From positions 101,476-165,475 of the forward strand of contig JAZQUU010000038.1 in NCBI GenBank assembly GCA_045631485.1: a DNA stretch of 64,000 bases, written 5' to 3'. Below are positions 1 through 9,485 of the stretch, piece after piece. Below the pieces are notes generated by a model that saw only the letters and a list, made by a program, of their open reading frames with translations, was not told the DNA's origin and did not search any database. Numbering within the stretch: the stretch's first letter is position 1; each line of letters opens with the position of its first letter. Made by a program: the position numbers and the translations under genes. The stretch comes from SIG452 sp045631485. Its GTDB lineage: Bacteria; Bacillota; Clostridia; UMGS1840.

Positions 1-3000
1 TTTTTGGAAAGTATCGGTTTTAAAGTATTCATATCTTCAATTACAAAAACCTTTACTTCTGTATTGGTTACAGATGCATCAGAAGGTACTGTCACCTGAA
101 TCGGAATCTGAACTGAACCAACTGCCACGCTCTGATTAATCAAAGGAGTAACAGCAGTTAACTGATATGCAGAACCAATCTTTTCATACACAGCTGCAAT
201 AATGGTCGCTTGCGCTGAACTATCTGTTGCATTGTAGAAGTTAACAGCTCCGCGAATCGTTGCACCCGCAGCGATATCGTTATCGGTATACACAATATCT
301 TTCACAAACAATCCGGATTTGGTGCTGAAAGTCACGCTTCCTGCAACAGAAGAACCGTTGACATCTGCAAGGGTGGAGTAATCAACAACATAGTTTTTAC
401 CACCAAGAAGTCCGCCGGTAAAGGTAACTTGTACTTGAGTGGAATCACCAACCAAATCTGCTTCGTAAGCAACGGGACTGCCGTTAGCAGTTACTACAAT
501 GTTATTCAGAGATAAATGGTTAATTCTTTCACTGAAGCTCAAAACAACAGAATCGGTTGAAACAGGAGAAATTTCTGCACCGTTAGTAATAGTAGCACCA
601 ATAAATGCAAGAGGCTCGGGCATGTCATATACTTTTACATCGTCTAAGTAAAGAATATGTTCATTACCCCAGGTTTTGGAGATACCAAAGCTGATTTTGG
701 AAATATCGGTCAGAGGATATCCACTGCTATCGGTTTCACAATTGGTGATGCTCTGAATTAAATTATCGTTTGCATCAAACAGCTGCATGGATTGAATCAT
801 CGTTTTTTCACCGGTTTCGTCGTATACGATTTTAATTCTGTACCAGGTGTTTCCTGCGAGAACTACGGGAGCAGTTGTATTTTCAGGATCCATAAAGCAG
901 GTTTTTGCAGGACCGTTTGCAAACACACTGTAGTTATAATAAGTTCCCAATGCAGAATTCACATTCTGAGGACGGGACATATATGCCAAACCAGTTGCTC
1001 TTGTTCTGTTCGGAACAGAATGACTATACAGTCCGAACAAGCTCTTGTTTTCAGCATAGCCGCCGGAGTTCATAAAACGTGCTTCAAATACAACCGGGTT
1101 TTCAGCCAGAGAAATAGGAGTGCTCAGTTCTGCAGAAGCAGAAATGATGTTGCCGCTTGCAGCTGAAGAAATTTTCAGAACTTTTCCTTCACCTACCACA
1201 GCATCAGTGGTAGCATCAACAATTGCTACGGTGCCTGCGCTGCTTCCGGTCAAAGTATTGCTTACAACATTAAAGGGGTTCACTCCATCTTCAAAGGTTG
1301 CATTAATATACATACCTTCCACAGAAGCTGCTTCTGTCTGAAGAAGAACAAACACCTCATCCGGAACACTTCCGTCAAGAGCTGCCAATCCGGTCAGATT
1401 CACACGGTATGATGCAGAACCGATCACACCTTCTGCTAAGGTAATGATTAAATCAGAACCGTCAACATCTTTTGAAATGATGGTCGGATTTGCTGCATTC
1501 ACACCAACCACAGTAATATCATTCAATGTAGTATTATCTAATTCTTTGTTGAAAGGAATGGTAATGGTTGTTGCACCTGCAGATAAGCTTCCGTCGAAGG
1601 AATCATCTACAAGCAAAGCAGAGTAGTCATATACTTTTACATCATCTAAATACAGAGTATGTGTATTGCCCCAGGTTTTGGAGATACCAAAACTAATTTT
1701 GGAGATATCGGTCAGCGGGTATCCGCTGTTGTCAGTTTCGCAATTTGCGATGCTCTGAATCAAATTATCATTTGCATCATACAGCTGCATAGATTTCACC
1801 ATGGTTTTTTCGCCGGTTTCATCATATACAATTTTGATTCTGTACCAGGTGTCTCCTGCGAGAACTACGGGAGCAGTTGTATTTTCAGGATCCATAAAGC
1901 AGGTTTTTGCAGGACCGTTTGCAAACACACTGTAGTTATAATAAGTTCCCAATGCAGAATTCACATTCTGAGGACGGGACATATATGCCAAGCCGGTTGC
2001 TCTTGTTCTGTTTGAATGTGTATGGCTGTAAAGTCCGAACAGACTTTTGTTTTCAGCATAGCTGCCGGAGTTCATAAAACGTGCTTCAAATACAACCGGG
2101 TTTTCATCCAGAGAAATAGGAGTGCTCAGTTCTGCAGAAGCAGAAATGATGTTGCCGCTTGCAGTAGAAGAAATTTTCAGAACTTTTCCGTCTCCTACTA
2201 CAGCATCAGTAGTAGCATCGACAATTGCTACTGTTCCGGCGCTGGTTCCGGTCAAAGTATTGCTTACAACATTAAAGGGGTTCACTCCGGATTCAAAGGT
2301 TGCATTAATATACATACCTTCCGCAGGAGCTGCTTCTGTCTGAATAGTAACGGAGGGCGCAACGAGTTCTGAACCATCTGCCGCAGTCAGTCCGGTCAAA
2401 TCAATCAGATACGATGCGCAACCAACTAATCCTTCTGCCAAAGTAATGATTAAATCAGAACCGTCAACATCTTTTGAAATGATGGTCGGATTTGCTGCAT
2501 TCACACCAACCACAGTAATATCATTCAATGTAGTATCGTCTAATTCTTTGTTGAAAGGAATGGTAATGGTTGTTGCACCTGCAGGATATGTTGTATTAAA
2601 AGAGTTTGCTACTGCCAAATCAGAATATTCGTAAATTTTCACTTCATCCAGATAAATTGTATCGGCAGCAGCCTGTGCAAATCTGATTTTATCAATCTGT
2701 GCGGGAGGATATGCATGATTCTGAGTTGCGTATTCGGTATAATCTCCGGTTGCAATTAAATCGCCTGCATCACTATATAACGAAATTGATTCGGTCACAC
2801 CGTTGTTATACACTACCTTAATTCTGTACCAATCGGTAGTAGTTAATGTGATAATTTCTCCGTTATCATTTTTAAGAGGATTGGTTGCATCCCATCTTGT
2901 ACCGGAAGATGGGTTTACGGAATAGAAATTGTTTCCACCGCCGGGGGTGACCAATCTGGCTAATCCGTAACATTTCCCTTTATTGCCGCCATACATAGCA

Positions 3001-3371
3001 AAAAGGTATTTATAACTTCCTGTGTTGTTGGGTGCTTTAATTCTTGTTTCAAACACCAGCTTTTTATCAACAGGGATAGGATTTTCAAAAACGATATCTG
3101 CGCCAAAATCACCAATGTTTGAGGAATCTGCCGCAGTAGAAGTAATCTGCAGAACGTTCCCGTTTCCACCAACGCCTTCAGTAGTAGAAGGAACAACACT
3201 CAGTGTTACATTGGTGTTGGTTGCTTCAAAATCACCCAGACCTATGTCGAACCCTTCATTCACATAGTATCCATTTGCATCGGGAGTTGCGAAAGTTTCT
3301 GCGAATGCTGAGAAAGAAAATGTTCCCAACAGCATTGCAGCTGTCAGTAATAAAGATAAAATCTTTTTCAT
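1..3371 (-). CDS. Large secreted protein with tandem LamG-like/Ig-like repeats (partial, C-terminus beyond window)
   Basis: The reading frame is open from an ATG at 3371, with GGAGGA about 8 bases upstream, to the left edge (at least 1123 residues). Residues 1-25 form a signal peptide (MKKILSLLLTAAMLLGTFSF, then SAFA). A first divergent unit spans about residues 26-345. Two nearly identical 334-residue units follow, each starting with GMYINATFE, containing a beta-sandwich region with YLDDVKVYD, and ending in a Big_5/SbsA-like Ig segment with TTITIPFNKELD. After about residue 915 there is another Ig-like region and a CARDB-like stretch. The fold assignments are by pattern only. It is the last visible gene of the SLH/ABC transporter operon, 32 bases after the binding-protein stop. 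It is probably a cell-surface carbohydrate-binding protein or glycosidase; the catalytic part, if any, is outside the window. Confidence 0.8.
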   Translation of the reverse strand, partial: MKKILSLLLTAAMLLGTFSFSAFAETFATPDANGYYVNEGFDIGLGDFEATNTNVTLSVVPSTTEGVGGNGNVLQITSTAADSSNIGDFGADIVFENPIPVDKKLVFETRIKAPNNTGSYKYLFAMYGGNKGKCYGLARLVTPGGGNNFYSVNPSSGTRWDATNPLKNDNGEIITLTTTDWYRIKVVYNNGVTESISLYSDAGDLIATGDYTEYATQNHAYPPAQIDKIRFAQAAADTIYLDEVKIYEYSDLAVANSFNTTYPAGATTITIPFNKELDDTTLNDITVVGVNAANPTIISKDVDGSDLIITLAEGLVGCASYLIDLTGLTAADGSELVAPSVTIQTEAAPAEGMYINATFESGVNPFNVVSNTLTGTSAGTVAIVDATTDAVVGDGKVLKISSTASGNIISASAELSTPISLDENPVVFEARFMNSGSYAENKSLFGLYSHTHSNRTRATGLAYMSRPQNVNSALGTYYNYSVFANGPAKTCFMDPENTTAPVVLAGDTWYRIKIVYDETGEKTMVKSMQLYDANDNLIQSIANCETDNSGYPLTDISKISFGISKTWGNTHTLYLDDVKVYDYSALLVDDSFDGSLSAGATTITIPFNKELDNTTLNDITVVGVNAANPTIISKDVDGSDLIITLAEGVIGSASYRVNLTGLAALDGSVPDEVFVLLQTEAASVEGMYINATFEDGVNPFNVVSNTLTGSSAGTVAIVDATTDAVVGEGKVLKISSAASGNIISASAELSTPISLAENPVVFEARFMNSGGYAENKSLFGLYSHSVPNRTRATGLAYMSRPQNVNSALGTYYNYSVFANGPAKTCFMDPENTTAPVVLAGNTWYRIKIVYDETGEKTMIQSMQLFDANDNLIQSITNCETDSSGYPLTDISKISFGISKTWGNEHILYLDDVKVYDMPEPLAFIGATITNGAEISPVSTDSVVLSFSERINHLSLNNIVVTANGSPVAYEADLVGDSTQVQVTFTGGLLGGKNYVVDYSTLADVNGSSVAGSVTFSTKSGLFVKDIVYTDNDIAAGATIRGAVNFYNATDSSAQATIIAAVYEKIGSAYQLTAVTPLINQSVAVGSVQIPIQVTVPSDASVTNTEVKVFVIEDMNTLKPILSK
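624..2627 (-). repeat. Two tandem 1002-bp in-gene repeats
   Basis: The segment at about 1626-2627 and the segment at 624-1625 repeat with an exact 1002-base offset (334 codons), for example the stretch after TACCAGGTG at 841 and at 1843. Long blocks are identical at the DNA level, including at third codon positions, which implies recent duplication or ongoing homogenisation. The frame is kept. Confidence 0.85.
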
Positions 3372-3403
3372 ACGCTTTTCCTCCAATAAATTTTTATAAA
3401 TTA

Positions 3404-4951
3404 TTAATTATATTTATTATACCAATCATTTGCTTCCTGGGTCAAAGTAGATAAACCTGCATGATTCAATTCCTCTACATACTGATCCCATTCGCTAAAG
3501 GGTTTTTCGCCTGTGATAAAGAGAATCTTGGCTTCTTGCACTTTAGCAGTGATAGTAGGCATATACTGTGCAGAAGAAGGAAGACTTCCCAAAATGGCAT
3601 TCTGATAACCTTCAAAGTTTGCAATCTTGTCTGCAGTTTCATATCTGTCAGCATTTGTCAGTTTTGCAAATTCAAAATTGTTTCCGTTCAGGTAACCGAT
3701 ACCATTGGAGCTTAATCCAAGTTTAGATAATGCTAAAGAATCTGCTGTGGTATCCACAATGTTAACATATCTGTCATTCCGAATTTCGTAATGTTCCCCT
3801 TCAATGCCCTTTACAACCAAAGCATAAAGTTCTTCATCTTCCATCAGGCGATTATTGATTTCAATAATTTTTGCCATTTTTGCAGGATCATCCTTCACGT
3901 GTCTGCCTACACACAGCATCGCACCGGAAAAAACACCCCATTTGGTAGTACCGCTTTTTCCATCCTTGCCGGTAAAGGGTTTTGCAGCTACATAGCTTGC
4001 ATCATCACCCTGGATTTTTTTGAAGTTGGAATAGTTTACAGAGGCTACGGAATACTCATTGGGTTCACTTACATTATAGTACATACCGGGCACACTGAAA
4101 CCGATTTTTCCGTTCCAGAAAGAAACTGCATTTGCCCAAGACTGACCTTTATTTTCGCCGGAGATGAATTCGGGATCAATCACACCATCTTTATACCATT
4201 TGTTTAATAGCATCAGAGCTTCTTTCATCTGAGCAGTGGTGCTGGTGTAAACTACTTTTCCGTCAATTTCCTGCCAGATTTCAGGTTGAATACCAAATGC
4301 TCCGTACACTGCTTGCATACCGTTATTGGAAAGACCATAGGTGTCTTTCTGTCCGTTACCGTCGGGATCGTTATTTGCAAACGCATAGAATGCTTTTTCA
4401 GCTTCTTCTAAAGTTTCGGGAATTTTATCGATACCAACTTCACGAAGCCAGTCATCTCTCCAGATCGGAACAAGCGGGTACTGTCCTTGAATGCTGAGAA
4501 TCGGAATTCCATAGATTTTACCGTCTTCCTTAGCATATTCCCAAATGTTGTCTCCTCCATTCTGTTTGGTAATCTCGTACAGGGTTTTTCCTTCATTCAT
4601 TAAAACTTTTTCAGGAATTTCCGCAAGAACACCCTGCTGCATATAAAGACCAAAGGTATTCACATCTGATGGTACAAACACATCGGGAATTTCACCGGAT
4701 GCAATTCGCACATTCAACAGTTCTGCTTTTTTGCTTCTGTCAATGTAAATAAATTCAAAGTTCACGCCCAACTCTTTTTCGAGCTCTTTGATTACCGGAG
4801 AATTTTCGTCAACGGGAGAATCACACTGAGGAAGCCATGTGATTGTCATCACCTCACCATCTTTTGTTCCGGTGTTGGAACCTGCTCCACAACCCGTCAG
4901 GGCAAGCAGTGCACATAGAAAAAGTGCAACAATTCTTAATTTTTGTTTCAT
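3404..4951 (-). CDS. Extracellular solute-binding lipoprotein of an oligosaccharide ABC transporter (LplA/YtcQ type)
   Basis: This 515-residue protein starts with a lipoprotein signal, LLALTGC, so Cys21 would be lipidated and the protein held on the outer face of the membrane. The mature part has the family 1 solute-binding layout: ITWLPQCDSPVDE near the N-terminus, then a long two-lobe body with WRDDWLREVGIDKIPETLEE, a motif typical of large LplA/YtcQ-type proteins. It lies 29 bases downstream of the two permease genes in the same operon and should deliver a glycan fragment to them. The ligand is not visible. No ATPase gene is present here, as is usual for this subfamily, which borrows a shared MsmX-like ATPase. 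Confidence 0.9.
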   Translation of the reverse strand: MKQKLRIVALFLCALLALTGCGAGSNTGTKDGEVMTITWLPQCDSPVDENSPVIKELEKELGVNFEFIYIDRSKKAELLNVRIASGEIPDVFVPSDVNTFGLYMQQGVLAEIPEKVLMNEGKTLYEITKQNGGDNIWEYAKEDGKIYGIPILSIQGQYPLVPIWRDDWLREVGIDKIPETLEEAEKAFYAFANNDPDGNGQKDTYGLSNNGMQAVYGAFGIQPEIWQEIDGKVVYTSTTAQMKEALMLLNKWYKDGVIDPEFISGENKGQSWANAVSFWNGKIGFSVPGMYYNVSEPNEYSVASVNYSNFKKIQGDDASYVAAKPFTGKDGKSGTTKWGVFSGAMLCVGRHVKDDPAKMAKIIEINNRLMEDEELYALVVKGIEGEHYEIRNDRYVNIVDTTADSLALSKLGLSSNGIGYLNGNNFEFAKLTNADRYETADKIANFEGYQNAILGSLPSSAQYMPTITAKVQEAKILFITGEKPFSEWDQYVEELNHAGLSTLTQEANDWYNKYN

Positions 4952-4980
4952 GTTTTTCTCTCCTTTTTTGTTTTTTATAA

Positions 4981-5856
4981 TTAACCTTTTAATGAACCTA
5001 CCATAATACCCTTCACGAAATGCTTTTGGATAAACGGATAAACAACCAGAATCGGAAGAGTGGATACAATAATAGTTGCTGATTTGACTACCTCTGCAGA
5101 GGGAACACTTCCTTCTGCACTCATCACACTCATATCACCGAACTGAGGTGCTGAATCAATGATAATTTTCCGAAGAACAGCTTGCAATACATAATTATTA
5201 GGATCACGAATATACACCAGACAATCAAACCACGCATTCCAATGTGCAACCAGACCCCATAATCCTACTGTCATTAAAATCGGTTTCGAAATTGGAAGCA
5301 CAATACTAATTAACGTTCTTAGCGGTCCTGCACCATCAATCCTTGCACTTTCCTCCAATTCCTTCGGGATTGCCATAAAGTTATTCCGAAGAATCAGCAT
5401 ATTAAAGGTTGGAATTGCTCCCGGAAGTACCAATGCCCATATCGTATTATCCAAACCTAACTTTCGAATATTCAAATATGACGGAATCAAACCACCCGAA
5501 AAGAACATCGTAAAGATAATGACCAATGTGAAAAAATTTCTCATCGGGAGTTCTTTTTTGGAAAGCGGATATGCAGTCAATATCATTAGAATAATCTGTA
5601 TAGGCATTCCGATTGCAATTCTTAAAAGGGTGTTCATATACCCCTTCCATATGTATTCATTTGCCATAACCTGCTTATAAGCATCCCAAGTAGGAAGCTT
5701 TGGCCACAATGAAAATTTTTGCATTGCTGCTTCTGCCGGAGTACTAAATGATACACGGATAATATCCCAGAAGGGATAGAGCATTATCAGCGAAATCAAT
5801 GTCAGCACAATAATGTTAATCACATTAAAGATTTTTTCGCCCTTCGTTCTTACCAT
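4981..5856 (-). CDS. Carbohydrate ABC transporter permease, LplC/YtcP type
   Basis: This is an inner-membrane permease of the MalG/LplC class with about six hydrophobic segments. The EAA loop, EESARIDGAGPLRTLISIVLP, contacts the ATPase. An in-frame ATG at 5883 would start inside the end of the upstream permease and place the AAAGGAGG ribosome site within the coding region. The ATG at 5856 lies just after that site, so I chose it (291 residues). It ends with the family-typical GIMVGSLKG. It works as a heterodimer with the preceding gene product. Confidence 0.9.
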   Translation of the reverse strand: MVRTKGEKIFNVINIIVLTLISLIMLYPFWDIIRVSFSTPAEAAMQKFSLWPKLPTWDAYKQVMANEYIWKGYMNTLLRIAIGMPIQIILMILTAYPLSKKELPMRNFFTLVIIFTMFFSGGLIPSYLNIRKLGLDNTIWALVLPGAIPTFNMLILRNNFMAIPKELEESARIDGAGPLRTLISIVLPISKPILMTVGLWGLVAHWNAWFDCLVYIRDPNNYVLQAVLRKIIIDSAPQFGDMSVMSAEGSVPSAEVVKSATIIVSTLPILVVYPFIQKHFVKGIMVGSLKG

Positions 5857-5869
5857 GCCTCTACCTCCT

Positions 5870-6835
5870 TTACCATAAGCCATAGTCGCTGAATTTACCC
5901 GAGATATAGTTGGTGGTTAAAATCAGCACAAACGCTATTACATTTTTAAACAAGCCAATCGCAGTGGAGTAACTGTATTGCATACCCTCCAGACCAACAC
6001 GGTAAACATAAGTGGATAAAACATCTCCCACACTGTAAACCGCCGGATTGTATAAATTGAAAATCTGGTCAAAATCATCATTTACAATTCCGCCAACCGC
6101 AAAGATAAACATAATCACAATAACATTTGCAATAGAAGGCAATGTAATATGTAGAGTTTGCTTCAACCGACCAGCTCCATCCAAAGTTGCAGCTTCATAT
6201 AATTCAGTATCCACAGAGCTTAATGCAGCCAGATAAATAATGGAACTCCATCCCACTTCCTTCCATAGTGATAAAATCACAAGCATCGGACGGAACCACT
6301 CTTTATCAGCAAGAAAATAAATTGGCTTTATCCCCATACTTACCAGCAAACTGTTGATAGGTCCTGTAGATGGAGACAATAATGATTGTGCTACACCGGC
6401 TAATACAACCCAAGATAAGAAATGCGGTAAATATGATACTGTCTGCACGGTCTTTTTAAACCGCAAAATTCGTACTTCATTTAAAAGCAATGCAAAAATA
6501 ATCGGCATCGGAAAGCAAATTAACAATTTTAATCCGCTGATAATAAGTGTGTTTTTAAACACGCGCCAGAACTCCGGGTTGGAAAGCGCCATTTCGTAGT
6601 ATTTAAATCCAACCCAAGGACTTGCGGCAATCCCATCTAAAATTTTAAAATCCTTAAAGCTGATAACAAGACCATACATCGGCATATAACAAAATACGAT
6701 GTAATAAATCAACCCTGGTATCAGCATCAGAAGAAACGCCTTGTTCACTTTGACCGAATGAAGAAAACGTTTGAATTTACCTTGTGAACCATATTCCAAA
6801 GGAATTGCTTCCGTTGAAGTAACATTCTTGGTCAT
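5870..6835 (-). CDS. Carbohydrate ABC transporter permease, LplB type
   Basis: A 321-residue permease of the UgpA/LplB class. The N-terminal cytoplasmic tail is followed by LLMLIPGLIYYIVFCYMPMYG, typical of LplB proteins, and by six membrane segments. The EAA loop is seen as LYEAATLDGAGRLKQTLHITLP. AAAGGAGG precedes the ATG. The stop TAA overlaps the ribosome site of the next permease, so the two are translationally coupled. It pairs with the LplC-type protein for uptake of oligosaccharides bound by the downstream lipoprotein. Confidence 0.9.
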   Translation of the reverse strand: MTKNVTSTEAIPLEYGSQGKFKRFLHSVKVNKAFLLMLIPGLIYYIVFCYMPMYGLVISFKDFKILDGIAASPWVGFKYYEMALSNPEFWRVFKNTLIISGLKLLICFPMPIIFALLLNEVRILRFKKTVQTVSYLPHFLSWVVLAGVAQSLLSPSTGPINSLLVSMGIKPIYFLADKEWFRPMLVILSLWKEVGWSSIIYLAALSSVDTELYEAATLDGAGRLKQTLHITLPSIANVIVIMFIFAVGGIVNDDFDQIFNLYNPAVYSVGDVLSTYVYRVGLEGMQYSYSTAIGLFKNVIAFVLILTTNYISGKFSDYGLW

Positions 6836-6853
6836 TTTCGCGCCTCCTTTCCT

Positions 6854-9472
6854 TTATTCATTCCAATTATTATACACGATCACAGTAGTTGTCTGACCGG
6901 TTCCTACACTCAAAAACACCTTGGAATAATTCACAGCATCCAGTTTCCTGGGAACTATTTCATCAATGGAACCTACAGAAATCTTATTGTTTGCTACGTT
7001 CACTGATGTTACAGACGCACCGGCCAATGAGAACAAATACTTTGTGCCGTTTACAGACACTTCTGCCAGGTTTCCACTCATTCTCTCAACCGTGCCGAAT
7101 ACTTTTTCATTTGACCAGCCATGTTCACTAATCCATTCGGGACGTTCACTGATTCCAGTGTTCTTCACATAAGGTAATACCTTACAGATTATCTCGATTT
7201 CATTTTTATAATTGGTGTCGTAATAAATAATGTCTCCCGCCTGTAATTCGGAAAAAGGAATCTCAGTTTGTGTGCGGTTGGGATAGAGAACCTTGCGTAC
7301 ATTGATTTTGCCGGCTTCTTTTCCCATCAGTCTTAATTCCTGCCCGTTGGTTATGAGCGTAAATACCGGAACCTGCTCTTCATCATCATTCACACCCACT
7401 GAAATCTGTTTAATGATAGCAATCGGTGTGTCATAAGCAAGAGGCATATTGCCACTAGCCCCCTCTTGCACCTTCATCACAATGGCATCCGGTGTCATGG
7501 TGTCTCCTGCGTTATATCCTGCAACAGTATAAGCTGTTTTATCAACCAGAGACTCTGCGGTAATCAACTTACACTCATCCGCATCTCCATTCACAATGTA
7601 GAATATGGGCGCCTCTGAATCAATGAAAAATCCTTCCGTTTCATACAATCCAAAGATATTTGCCAATACCGAGAAAGATCGTTCCCCTTCTGAGTAGTCA
7701 GGCGTTAAATAGGGAGAATCTGCTTGTGGTGTATAGATTTTATTCACCAGGCCATCCAGATTTGTAGTATACAAAATCAGCGTATTCGCATCTGCTCCCT
7801 GTGGACAGATCCGGCTATATACGGTTGATGCATCTAATTTTCCTTCTTCGTTAAAAACGATTTTTTCTGTGCTTTCGAAAATTTCTATCTCGCCGCTCTG
7901 CGTAAGCATTTTCAGTCTAATCTGACTGCTAAACCCATTCTTTGGTGCGATTTGGAATAAGTAAGCATATCCACCATTTACAAATTCAGATTGTTCGGCA
8001 GTCACGATTCTGCCTTGACTGTCAATCCGGAATTGGTAGTTCCCACCGATTTTTTCAGAAATATTGGTCATTTTGGGATTCAGGCGATATACAGCTTCCC
8101 CAATTGTTACCGTCTGATCCTCACTGCTGTATTCCGTAATTTCGCCCTGTACCGTTTTGGAAGATGCTTCAATACGGATATATTTCTGATCTCTGCTTTC
8201 GGTTACCAAAAGAATATCCCACTCTTTGAGTGAGCTGAACAAAGCAGATTTTCCATCTTTGAAAATTTCAACGATTCTGGGCGTTGTTCCATCACAGTTA
8301 ACAGGTAACCCACCTAACTTGTCTGTAACAACGGATGTTCGGGTATTTGCGCCGGCTACCATAGCGGTTCTCCAACTAAACACCTTCACCAGATCAATTC
8401 TATTGTCGTTGTTATCATCAATTAATACTACTTCCCCGTCCGTGGGAATCAAATCATTTTTCACAAGCTGACCGGAAAGAACCTTCCCATTTACAAAAAC
8501 AACAGCACCATCTATATTTTTGGTTTGTGTCCGGTCTTTCTCGTCGGAATAGACAAACTTTCTTGTGTTGAATGATGGGTCTGATCCCAAGATATCATCA
8601 CTTACTACTGTAAGAATCTCACTGTTTTGATTCGCCAATTTGCAGTAGAGAAGTTCCGGTTTTTCTTCTGTGGTTATTTCATAATAGTACCAGACATCGC
8701 GTCCTAAGAAGTCATTGTACTCCGTGGTAGAAGTGGTATAGATTTTATCCTCAATACTGATTTCGTTCTGACCGCAGGTTGCATTTCCCAAAAGACTGGA
8801 AATAGCATTGGATTGAATCCTTCCCCGTTCTTTGGCAACCCCCAGAGTAATTTCCATGAGCCTTTTGTTCTGACTGGAATGGGTTGCTTCATTATTTTTC
8901 ACTCCGTCAAATTCCATCGCTTCGGCCTCTAATGTGTTCAGTAGCATTTTAGCAACCTGACCGCGAGTCAATTCTGCACTACTGCCAATGCCAGAGAGAA
9001 TTTTATGTTCCGATGCAACCGCCATATATCCTGCCGGGTATCCCCCCTTGGCAATTGCTTTCTGCTCATAACCCAGCATTTGAACCATAACCTTACTTGC
9101 TTGCTGGAGCGTTACCTTACTATCCGGATTGAACAATCCTTCATATCCGACCATCAGTTTCATATTGGTTGCATGGGCAATATACGGAGTTGCCCAATAG
9201 GTTTTCGGAACATCATGGTAAAAAACATCTTCCGGAACAACTGATTCATCAAAACCCATTGCACCAACACATAGCATCGCCAGCTCTGCTCTTGTAACAG
9301 GTTCATCGAGTAAAAATGTTCCGTTTTTATAGCCCTTGATCACACCAATTGCTTTCAGAATGGCTATTTCTTCGGAAAAATCTGATGTATTCTCCTGTGC
9401 ATAGCTATGAAAACCTACGCCCATAGAGAAGCATAGCACCATGCATAAAATCATAGCAAAAATTCTTTTCAT
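6854..9472 (-). CDS. SLH-domain surface protein (872 aa)
   Basis: A signal peptide (MKRIFAMILCMVLCFSMGVG) is followed by three N-terminal SLH repeats at about residues 30-190: IKGYKNGTFLLDEPVTRAEL, a second with HDVPKTYWATPYIA, and a degenerate third with LTRGQVAKMLL. SLH domains bind pyruvylated secondary cell-wall polymer. The remaining 680 residues are beta-rich and not recognised. A GTG at 9481 is in frame but overlaps the ribosome site AAGGAGG; the ATG at 9472 is correctly spaced and is taken as the start. It lies 13 bases after another SLH gene and 18 bases before the permeases. It may be a wall-anchored scaffold for glycan capture. Confidence 0.85.
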   Translation of the reverse strand: MKRIFAMILCMVLCFSMGVGFHSYAQENTSDFSEEIAILKAIGVIKGYKNGTFLLDEPVTRAELAMLCVGAMGFDESVVPEDVFYHDVPKTYWATPYIAHATNMKLMVGYEGLFNPDSKVTLQQASKVMVQMLGYEQKAIAKGGYPAGYMAVASEHKILSGIGSSAELTRGQVAKMLLNTLEAEAMEFDGVKNNEATHSSQNKRLMEITLGVAKERGRIQSNAISSLLGNATCGQNEISIEDKIYTTSTTEYNDFLGRDVWYYYEITTEEKPELLYCKLANQNSEILTVVSDDILGSDPSFNTRKFVYSDEKDRTQTKNIDGAVVFVNGKVLSGQLVKNDLIPTDGEVVLIDDNNDNRIDLVKVFSWRTAMVAGANTRTSVVTDKLGGLPVNCDGTTPRIVEIFKDGKSALFSSLKEWDILLVTESRDQKYIRIEASSKTVQGEITEYSSEDQTVTIGEAVYRLNPKMTNISEKIGGNYQFRIDSQGRIVTAEQSEFVNGGYAYLFQIAPKNGFSSQIRLKMLTQSGEIEIFESTEKIVFNEEGKLDASTVYSRICPQGADANTLILYTTNLDGLVNKIYTPQADSPYLTPDYSEGERSFSVLANIFGLYETEGFFIDSEAPIFYIVNGDADECKLITAESLVDKTAYTVAGYNAGDTMTPDAIVMKVQEGASGNMPLAYDTPIAIIKQISVGVNDDEEQVPVFTLITNGQELRLMGKEAGKINVRKVLYPNRTQTEIPFSELQAGDIIYYDTNYKNEIEIICKVLPYVKNTGISERPEWISEHGWSNEKVFGTVERMSGNLAEVSVNGTKYLFSLAGASVTSVNVANNKISVGSIDEIVPRKLDAVNYSKVFLSVGTGQTTTVIVYNNWNE

Positions 9473-9485
9473 CCTACACACCTCC

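Noticed and set aside
792..2634. Several plus-strand open frames
   Set aside because: They mirror the minus-strand repeat protein, repeat with its 1002-base period, and have no ribosome sites.
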